A DNA stretch of 26,677 nucleotides from an uncultured Oscillibacter sp. (GTDB taxonomy: Bacteria; Bacillota; Clostridia; Oscillospirales; Oscillospiraceae): assembly GCA_910579435.1 (NCBI GenBank), contig CAJTVF010000037.1, positions 1 to 26,677 on the forward strand, in the 5' to 3' direction. The notes under the pieces are model-generated. The model did not search any database. It saw only the letters and a program-made list of their open reading frames with translations, and was not told the DNA's origin. Shown piece after piece: positions 21,510-26,677 of the stretch. A program made the position numbers and the translations under genes. Numbering within the stretch: the stretch's first letter is position 1; each line of letters begins with the position of its first letter.

Positions 21510-21537
21510 AGGCCAGCCGGACCCGGCTGGCCTTTTT
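21508..21537. terminator. Bidirectional terminator between the peptidase and the pyruvyl transferase fusion
   Basis: GGCCAGCCGG (21511-21520) pairs with CCGGCTGGCC (21523-21532), followed by TTTTTATT on plus and by TTTATTTCA on minus. It is well placed for both convergent genes. Confidence 0.9.
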
Positions 21538-21579
21538 ATTTTGTTATCATCAAAGGAAACTATACAGCTGGTATAGGCA

Positions 21580-23889
21580 TTACCCTTTTTTCAGCGCCTT
21601 TTTCACTCTCGCCTTCACCTCCGGCGAGAGGACCTTCCCGGCGGCCCGGACGGGCAGGGGGGGCAGGGCGCAGAATTTCCGTACCACCTGGTCAAAGGGC
21701 TCCAGGGCGTAAGCGGCGAAGAACGCCGCCCGGTCCGCCGCCCTGGCGGTGGGGGAGGCCAGCCGGGGATTTCCGGCGATGGCCCGCTCCACAGGGAAAG
21801 GCTGGCGGACCAGGGGGAGCTGGTCGAAGACGTGGCTGGCGTGGGGGGTGTTCACCAGCAGAAGGCTGACGCCCTTTTGCTGCTGCTCCGGCAGCTCGTC
21901 GGGCCGGAGGCCCCACAGGTCCCCCAGGGTGAAGTCCCCGGGCCGGTTCAGGCTGGCGTAGGGACAGCGGTGGCAGCAGGGCCGCAGGAACAGCGCCCGG
22001 CCGAAGGCCCGGCCATACTCCGTCTCAAAGAGGGGATGGGTGTCCACGGTGCCGTCGTCGTAGACGGCGGTGAAGTGGCTGTTTTTCCAGCCCTCCACCT
22101 TGTTGCGGAAGCGGACGGTCTGGAGCTCCCGGCCCCGCTTCTTCTCAATATAGTGGGCCATGTCCTCCCACACGCCGGGAGAGGGCACGCCGTGGCACAC
22201 CAGGTCGCAGGTGGTCAGGTTCTCGGGGCGGCTTCCCAGATAGCGGTACAGCCCGTCCACCTGGCAGGGGGTGCCGGAGAAGAGGACCTGCCGGTTCTCC
22301 AGGCACTTCTTCACCTCCCGGAACACGCCCTCCAAATCGCTCTGAACGTACTTGGCCCCCCGGAGGTGCCAGAGGTCCTCCTTGCGGAAGCAGGCGGTGT
22401 GCCGCAGGTGCTGCTTTCCGTCCAGGGCCGCGCCGAACACCACGCCGCCTCCCTCCAGCACATAGTCCGCCAGGGCGGAGAAGGCCCCGCCGGAGGTGGA
22501 GTCCCGCCGGACGTCCGCCTCCCGGTTCCAGGCGGCGAAGGCGGCGGGCAGGGGCTTGGGCTCCCGCTGGCGGAGCATGGGGCAGGCGTTCGTGCAAAGC
22601 CCGCAGCGGACGCACTTCTCCGGGTCCACAGCGGGGAAGGCGAAGCCCTCCTTGTCCCGGACCAGGGCGATGGCGTCCCGGGGGCAGCGGGCGGCGCAGG
22701 CGGAGCAGCCGGTGCAGTGGGTCCGGTCCGCCAGGAGGGGGCCGTCCCCCTTCACAGGCGGTTCTCCGCCCTCCTCATAGGGCTCGTCCGCCAGGGCGGC
22801 CTTGAGATAGGCCATCGCCCCCGCCCGGGCGGCGTTCAGCCGCGCCTCCGCGGCGGGCCAGCCGGGCAGGTCCAAAAGCCCGGCGGCGTCCCCCTTGCCC
22901 ACCACCCGGTCCGTGAGCCCTAAGCGGCTCAGCAGGCTGAAGGTCCGGGACCGCTCCGGGTCCTGGAGCTCGGCGGGAGCCACGGCGGTGAAGAAGGGGC
23001 GCTGGAACTGGACGGAGAACACCGTCCCGTGGAAGGAGTTCGTGCAGACGTAGGCGGCGTTCCGGAACAGGCTCAAAAACTCCGCCGGGCCCGCGTCGAA
23101 GATCAGCTTCGCCTTGGGGTGGAGCTTCCGCCGGGTGCCGCAGAGCTGGACCACCGGAAGGCCGGTCTCCTCCGCCAGCCGCCGGATATAGGGCTCCAGG
23201 GCCCCGGAACGGGAAATGCAGTAGCAGAGGATATAATCCCCTCCCCGGACCACCGGCTCCGCCGCCAGGGCGGACCACTCCGCCGCCGTCAGCAGCAGCG
23301 TGGGGTCCAGCACCACCGCCGCCTCCCGTCCGGCGGCCTCCCGGACGATCTCCCGTCCGGAGAGCTCCCGGACGGAGAGGTGGGAAAAGCCCGCGAGATA
23401 TCCTTTCAGCTCCTCCTCCATCCCCTCCGGGAGGCGGGCCGCGCCGAAGGAGGGGGCGTAGGCGATCTTCCGCAGGGGGGAGAAGGTGCCGAAGAACACG
23501 GGGTCGAACCGCCCGTCGGGGAAAATCGCCGGATTCCAGATCTGGTCGCTGCCCGAGACCAGCAGGTCATAGGGAAGCCGGGCCTCCCGCAGCTCCTCCC
23601 AGCTCCGGAAACGGCGGGCGGTCAGGTTCAGGTGGGCCTTGGAAAAGCCCTCAAACCGCTGCCAGCGCCGTTTCAGGGCGGGGTAGTGGAGGGCGTTATA
23701 GGCGTCGTTAGCCGCCCGCCCGGGGCTCGTGGGGGGCTTGAGGATGCGGATATCCTGGTTGACAAAATAGTCAATGGTCTCGCAGTCCCAGCCCAGGGAG
23801 GCCAGGGCCCGCTGGGTGGCCGCGGCCTGGAGGATGGCCCCGTAGTGGTGCAGGTGGTAGAAGGTAACAAGTCCCGCTTTCAAGCACAT
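21580..23889 (-). CDS. Polysaccharide pyruvyl transferase fused to ferredoxin and FrhB-like domains
   Basis: A 769-residue cytoplasmic fusion. Residues 1-340 form a polysaccharide pyruvyl transferase domain (KAGLVTFYHLHHYGAILQAAA start, LVSGSDQIWNP 110-120, TNSFHGTVFS 283-292), which puts pyruvate ketals on glycans. Residues 388-440 carry two [4Fe-4S] sites (C392/395/398/402 and C426/429/432/436). Residues 448-740 match the coenzyme F420 hydrogenase/dehydrogenase beta-subunit family (GGAFSALADYVLEGG, SGTPCQVDGL 538-547, DLVCHGVPSP). These two parts are often neighbours in polysaccharide clusters; here they are one chain. The ATG at 23889 (MCLKAGLV) follows AAAGGAAG, and the upstream extension is rejected. 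Pyruvylated wall glycan is the classic ligand of SLH domains, so a link with the two SLH genes is possible. The gene stands alone. Confidence 0.9.
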   Translation of the reverse strand: MCLKAGLVTFYHLHHYGAILQAAATQRALASLGWDCETIDYFVNQDIRILKPPTSPGRAANDAYNALHYPALKRRWQRFEGFSKAHLNLTARRFRSWEELREARLPYDLLVSGSDQIWNPAIFPDGRFDPVFFGTFSPLRKIAYAPSFGAARLPEGMEEELKGYLAGFSHLSVRELSGREIVREAAGREAAVVLDPTLLLTAAEWSALAAEPVVRGGDYILCYCISRSGALEPYIRRLAEETGLPVVQLCGTRRKLHPKAKLIFDAGPAEFLSLFRNAAYVCTNSFHGTVFSVQFQRPFFTAVAPAELQDPERSRTFSLLSRLGLTDRVVGKGDAAGLLDLPGWPAAEARLNAARAGAMAYLKAALADEPYEEGGEPPVKGDGPLLADRTHCTGCSACAARCPRDAIALVRDKEGFAFPAVDPEKCVRCGLCTNACPMLRQREPKPLPAAFAAWNREADVRRDSTSGGAFSALADYVLEGGGVVFGAALDGKQHLRHTACFRKEDLWHLRGAKYVQSDLEGVFREVKKCLENRQVLFSGTPCQVDGLYRYLGSRPENLTTCDLVCHGVPSPGVWEDMAHYIEKKRGRELQTVRFRNKVEGWKNSHFTAVYDDGTVDTHPLFETEYGRAFGRALFLRPCCHRCPYASLNRPGDFTLGDLWGLRPDELPEQQQKGVSLLLVNTPHASHVFDQLPLVRQPFPVERAIAGNPRLASPTARAADRAAFFAAYALEPFDQVVRKFCALPPLPVRAAGKVLSPEVKARVKKALKKG

Positions 23890-23909
23890 ACTTCCTTTCG
23901 TCGGAAGAA

Positions 23910-23938
23910 ATTTTACGCCGCCGCTCCAGCCCGGCAAA
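23910..23938 (-). promoter_or_regulatory. Possible promoter of the pyruvyl transferase fusion gene
   Basis: On the minus strand TTTGCC (23938-23933), 17 bp and TAAAAT (23915-23910), 20 bp before the start codon. The -35 is weak. Confidence 0.4.
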
Positions 23939-23982
23939 GCGCCGGACCCGGCGGCGCGTCAAAGCTCCTTTGCCTGCTGGTT

Positions 23983-24172
23983 CATAGTCAAACAAGTTGA
24001 AAAGAATCAACCGATTCCTTTCAACTCTGCGGCGAATAAACGCCGCAGATGGCCGCATTTGCGGCCGTGGTTTGGACTTCATAGAGAACAAAGCGTGTTT
24101 CACACGCCATCGGGCCATTGGCCCGATGGTTGAAAACGTGCCATTTGCACGTTTTCAACTTTGTTCACTATA
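23983..24172. repeat. Multi-hairpin repeat, family C, copy 2
   Basis: A 190-bp unit with ends CATAGTCAAACAAGTTG and, inverted, TATAGTGAACAAAGTTG. Internal hairpins include GTTGAAAAGAATC with GATTCCTTTCAAC, CGGCG-CGCCG, GGCCGC-ATTT-GCGGCC, CGGGCCA-TT-GGCCCG and GTTGAAAACGTGC-CATT-GCACGTTTTCAAC. Its right end supplies the stop codon of the dCMP deaminase gene and is copied at 1956-1982. Confidence 0.75.
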
Positions 24173-24641
24173 CAAGCAGGTCGTCCTCGGCGATCCACTG
24201 GGCGACGGGAATCACATCGAATTCCGCCGCCGTCCGGCGGATGACCACCCGCTCCAGCCCCGCGTTGATGACCATGCGGCGGCACATGGAGCAGGAGGTG
24301 GCGTCCCCCAGCAGCTCCCCGGTCCGGGCGTCCCGCCCCACCAGGTAGAGGGTGCCTCCCACGCAGTCCTTCCGGGCGGCGGAGATGATGGCGTTGGCCT
24401 CGGCGTGGACGCTGCGGCAGAGCTCATAGCGCTCCCCCCGGGGAACCCGGAGGGCCTCCCGGGAGCAGCAGCCCATATCGACGCAGTTGGCCCGCCCCCG
24501 GGGGGCGCCGTTGTAGCCGGTGGAGATGATCTCGTCGTTTTTCACGATGATGGCCCCATAGACCCGCCGCAGGCAGGTGGCCCGCTCCAGAACGGTCTGC
24601 GCAATGTCCAGATAATAGTTTTCCTTGCTGATGCGTCCCAT
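24168..24641 (-). CDS. Deoxycytidylate (dCMP) deaminase, ComEB type
   Basis: A 157-residue zinc deaminase that converts dCMP to dUMP for thymidylate synthesis. Zinc and catalytic residues are H79-A-E81 in SVHAEANAI and C117-x2-C120 in SCSMC. Also visible are GYNGAPRG (42-49) and the second metal/regulatory cluster region CVDMGCCS typical of this family. The ATG at 24641 follows AAGGGGGGC; an upstream in-frame extension crosses the promoter and neighbouring terminator. The stop codon TAG lies inside the end of repeat C (TATAG), so the C-terminus may have been reset by the repeat. It has its own promoter. Confidence 0.93.
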   Translation of the reverse strand: MGRISKENYYLDIAQTVLERATCLRRVYGAIIVKNDEIISTGYNGAPRGRANCVDMGCCSREALRVPRGERYELCRSVHAEANAIISAARKDCVGGTLYLVGRDARTGELLGDATSCSMCRRMVINAGLERVVIRRTAAEFDVIPVAQWIAEDDLLV

Positions 24642-24666
24642 AGACAGCCCCCCTTTTTGATGCTCC

Positions 24667-24695
24667 ATTCTACCATGGGCAGACGAAATTTGCAA
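24667..24695 (-). promoter_or_regulatory. Sigma-A promoter of the dCMP deaminase gene
   Basis: On the minus strand TTGCAA (24695-24690), 17 bp and TAGAAT (24672-24667), 25 bp before the start codon. Confidence 0.75.
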
Positions 24696-24721
24696 GGCTT
24701 TGCGCCGGGGGCGGAGCTGGC

Positions 24722-24754
24722 AAAAAAAACGGGGCCGCCCAGAGGCGGTCCCGT
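24722..24754 (-). terminator. Intrinsic terminator of the divIVA-HAD operon
   Basis: On the minus strand an 11-bp stem (24754-24744 with 24739-24729, one G-U pair) is followed by eight T residues (24729-24722). It lies 9 bp after the HAD stop. Confidence 0.92.
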
Positions 24755-24763
24755 CAGCGCTTA

Positions 24764-25645
24764 TCAATTGGAAAACAGCTCCACCTGGTCCGGCAGCACG
24801 TCCTCCCCCAGGTGGCGGAGCTGGCGGTGGTTCTCCTCCCACAGCCGGTCGGTGATGGCCATTTTGCGGATGATGTTCTTCACCGTCTCGTCCAGGCCCG
24901 TGCCCTCCCGGTAGTCCGCCGGGAAGATGTAGTCCACCCGCCGCTTCGCCAGCAGCTCCTCCACGCCGGAGCGGTTGGCCGCCTGATAGACGGCGATGGC
25001 CTGGCCGCCGTAGGCCCGCATCATCTTCATGCAGGGCACGTCCGAGAGGCCGTCCCCCATGTAGATCATGTTGGTGAAGGGCACCCGCTTGCTGTCGTCG
25101 GGCATGGAATCGTTGAGGGTCTTGTCATCGGAGACGTCCAGGACCCCCTTGTTAATCCGGTAGACGAATTGAGTCTTGGCGGTGAAGTTCACCGCCAGCT
25201 TGGGCCAGACGGGGCGGCCCGCCTGGTCGTAATAAAACTCGCTGGCGTAAATCTCCCGGAACTCGCGGCTGATGGAAGACCCCTCGATAATCTCCCGGAG
25301 GCCGGAGGAGATGACGTAATGCTCCACCTGAACCCCCTGGGTCTCCCCAAAGGCGTTGATGCGCCGGAACCAGTCCTCCACCCCGGGGAAGAGCTCAATC
25401 CCCCGGCCCTTTTCCACCAGGTCCTCCCGGGTGAAGGGCCGGTCCCTCCGCTCCGCCTCCCGCAGCATGATGTACATATAGGCCAGGATGCCGTCCATCC
25501 GGTGCCTCCGCCCAAAGCCGTTGGCCTCCGCCCAGAACTCCGCCGGGGTCATCCCCAGGCCGGGGATAAAGGCGTAGTTCTGCATATCCGTGGTGCACAG
25601 GGTCTTGTCGAAGTCGTACAAAAACGCGATGATGGGCCTCTGCAT
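24764..25645 (-). CDS. HAD-superfamily phosphatase
   Basis: A 293-residue haloacid dehalogenase-type hydrolase of the phosphoserine phosphatase-like group. Motif I is DFDKT (11-15, nucleophile D11 and acid D13), motif II VISSG (111-115), and motif IV MGDGLSDVP (196-204). A helical cap lies between motifs I and II. The substrate cannot be told from sequence, but a small phosphorylated metabolite is usual for the family. The ATG follows GGGAGGGAGAGG. It is the second gene of a minus-strand operon, 28 bp after divIVA, and ends at a strong terminator. Confidence 0.9.
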   Translation of the reverse strand: MQRPIIAFLYDFDKTLCTTDMQNYAFIPGLGMTPAEFWAEANGFGRRHRMDGILAYMYIMLREAERRDRPFTREDLVEKGRGIELFPGVEDWFRRINAFGETQGVQVEHYVISSGLREIIEGSSISREFREIYASEFYYDQAGRPVWPKLAVNFTAKTQFVYRINKGVLDVSDDKTLNDSMPDDSKRVPFTNMIYMGDGLSDVPCMKMMRAYGGQAIAVYQAANRSGVEELLAKRRVDYIFPADYREGTGLDETVKNIIRKMAITDRLWEENHRQLRHLGEDVLPDQVELFSN

Positions 25646-25673
25646 GGCCTCTCCCTCCCCGTTCAGAGGGCGG

Positions 25674-26426
25674 TCAGTCCGCCTCGCTCCGGTAATTGGG
25701 GCCGAATTTCAGCTCGTTGATGTTCACCCGCCGGGTGGCGCTCAGGTCCTCCGCCTGGGGCTCCTCCTCCGCCGCCGCCAGGGTGTCCAGCAGCTTCTCC
25801 GCCGTGGGCGCGGCGGGAGCCGCCGCCGGGGGCGGCTGGGGGGCCTCCCGGGCCTCCGGGATCTCCGGGACCTCCGGGGGCTCCGGCACGGCGGGAGCGG
25901 GAGCGGCCTCCCCGGCGGAGAGGATCTTCTCTCCGATCTCCTCCGCCGCGGCGCTCACCGGCTCGCTCTCCTCCAGGGGCAGGTCGGGAAACTCCTCCAG
26001 AAAGTGGAGCTCCTTCTCGCACAGCGCCCGGCTCTCCGCCACGAAGCGCCGGATCTCCTCCTGTCCCTGCTGGAGGCGCTTGTTATACTGCTCCGCCTCC
26101 TTGCGGTAGCCGTCCAGCTTCTCCCGGGCGGCGGCCTCCGCCTGCTTGAGGATGCCGTCCCGCTTCTCCTCCGCCTCCTTGACGATGGAGTCCGCCATCC
26201 GCTGGGCGGTGAGCAGGGTGGCCCGCATGGAATCCTCCGTGGCCCGGTACTCCTCCACCTTCTCCACCAAGACCTTCATCTTGGCCTTCAGAGAGGCGTT
26301 CTCCTTATAGAGGGACGTGTAGTCGTCGGTGAGCTCGTCCAAAAACTCGTCCACCATGGTCATGTTGTAGCCGCCCATCATCGTCTTGGTGAAAGAGCGG
26401 GCGGAAACCTCCTGCGGTGTCAGCAT
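25674..26426 (-). CDS. DivIVA-domain protein
   Basis: A 250-residue cell-pole/division scaffold protein. The N-terminus has the DivIVA membrane-curvature motif (MLTPQEVSARSFTKTMMGGYN, then VDEFLDELTDDYTSLYKEN to about residue 44). A long coiled coil follows (about 44-145, rich in E, K, A). A Pro/Ala/Glu-rich low-complexity linker (about 165-225) leads to a basic-hydrophobic tail RRVNINELKFGPNYR. It is longer than classical DivIVA because of the linker. The start follows GGGGAGG with 10-nt spacing. It is first in an operon with the HAD phosphatase. Its usual upstream neighbours are outside the window or displaced by repeat elements. Confidence 0.9.
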   Translation of the reverse strand: MLTPQEVSARSFTKTMMGGYNMTMVDEFLDELTDDYTSLYKENASLKAKMKVLVEKVEEYRATEDSMRATLLTAQRMADSIVKEAEEKRDGILKQAEAAAREKLDGYRKEAEQYNKRLQQGQEEIRRFVAESRALCEKELHFLEEFPDLPLEESEPVSAAAEEIGEKILSAGEAAPAPAVPEPPEVPEIPEAREAPQPPPAAAPAAPTAEKLLDTLAAAEEEPQAEDLSATRRVNINELKFGPNYRSEAD

Positions 26427-26463
26427 AGTCGCATATCCTCCCCAGCGCGCAAGTTCTCCGTGT

Positions 26464-26630
26464 CTAGGGAAGCACTGATTAAATCAACGTGTGCAGATTT
26501 GCGCCAGAAATTTCTGCTGACAAGGAAGAAAATCGCAGGAATCCTGACGGATTTCAAGATTTTCTAACGCAGTCCAGCGGGAATTTATGGCGTGAAGCTG
26601 TGTGCGGGGATTTCATCAGTGGTTCCCTAG
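26464..26630. mobile_element. CTAG-ended 167-bp palindromic MITE-like element (family A)
   Basis: It begins CTAGGGAAGCACTGATTAAA and ends with the inverted form CTAGGGAACCACTGATGAAA, with CTAG at 26464-26467 and 26627-26630. Its two arms stay complementary deep into the element (CGCCAGAAATTTC against CGCCATAAATTCC), so the whole unit is one long imperfect hairpin. Its length, 167 bp CTAG to CTAG, equals that of the family B copy at 35-201, and the centres are related. A damaged copy lies at 1979-2114. Confidence 0.75.
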
Positions 26631-26677
26631 GCCTTGTTTGAAAATTGGCGGAATGCCCAACGGTGAGAGATTTTTTC
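26627..26677. mobile_element. Left end of a second family B element, cut by the window edge
   Basis: It repeats the left 51 bp of the element at 35-201 with one mismatch (TTGGCGG for TTGACGG). It shares its first CTAG with the last CTAG of the family A element, so the two sit head to tail with no spacer. Confidence 0.8.

Overview
The window is GC-rich, densely coding DNA from a low-G+C-phylum (Firmicutes) relative with high GC, most likely a gut Clostridia member of the Oscillospiraceae/Flavonifractor-Lawsonibacter type. The evidence is the gene set (RecR, DivIVA, Tex, ComEB-type dCMP deaminase, thioredoxin system), large secreted proteins ending in three S-layer homology (SLH) domains, strong AGGAGG ribosome sites and sigma-A promoters. 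The taxon is an inference from content, not a database match. I see no rRNA, tRNA, CRISPR array or transposase gene.

Layout. 1-2.1 kb: a 167-bp CTAG-ended palindromic element, then a promoter, long leader and NCS2 purine/urate permease, followed by a chimeric repeat. 2.1-3.3 kb (minus): a thioredoxin reductase-like flavoprotein and thioredoxin; the reductase appears to lack the usual NADPH-binding motifs. 3.5-4.35 kb: ribulose-phosphate 3-epimerase behind a structured leader. 4.35-5.83 kb: an accessory island bracketed by two inverted copies of a 130-bp repeat. It holds a small hypothetical gene, a divergent XRE-type regulator and a 31-codon hydrophobic peptide gene with convergent promoters. 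5.87-6.47 kb: recR. 6.47-6.72 kb: a second tiny-peptide module (25 codons) of similar architecture, on the opposite strand. 6.8-9.9 kb: a secreted SLH phosphodiester glycosidase. 10.0-10.5 kb: a multi-hairpin repeat and a small ferredoxin. 10.5-15.8 kb (minus): prfB with a short downstream ORF, then MATE transporter and tex. 15.9-20.2 kb: a 1415-residue repetitive SLH surface protein, divergent from an anchored C39-type peptidase (20.5-21.5 kb). 21.6-23.9 kb: a polysaccharide pyruvyl transferase fused to a ferredoxin/FrhB-like module. 24.0-26.4 kb (minus): multi-hairpin repeat, dCMP deaminase, HAD phosphatase and DivIVA. The window ends in two adjacent CTAG-ended elements that share one CTAG.

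How genes may work together. The two SLH proteins, the anchored peptidase and the pyruvyl transferase all belong to the cell envelope. SLH domains classically bind pyruvylated wall polymers, so a pyruvyl transferase nearby is suggestive but unproven. Both SLH genes carry two GAACAA/TTGTTC hexamers spaced exactly 11 bp upstream of their promoters, suggesting a shared regulator. The most novel material is small. The two peptide genes flanking recR each have inverted 5' regions, an opposing promoter and a hairpin over the stop codon, as in Fst/par-like type I toxin-antitoxin loci. Four families of hairpin-rich dispersed repeats also occupy most of the intergenic space.
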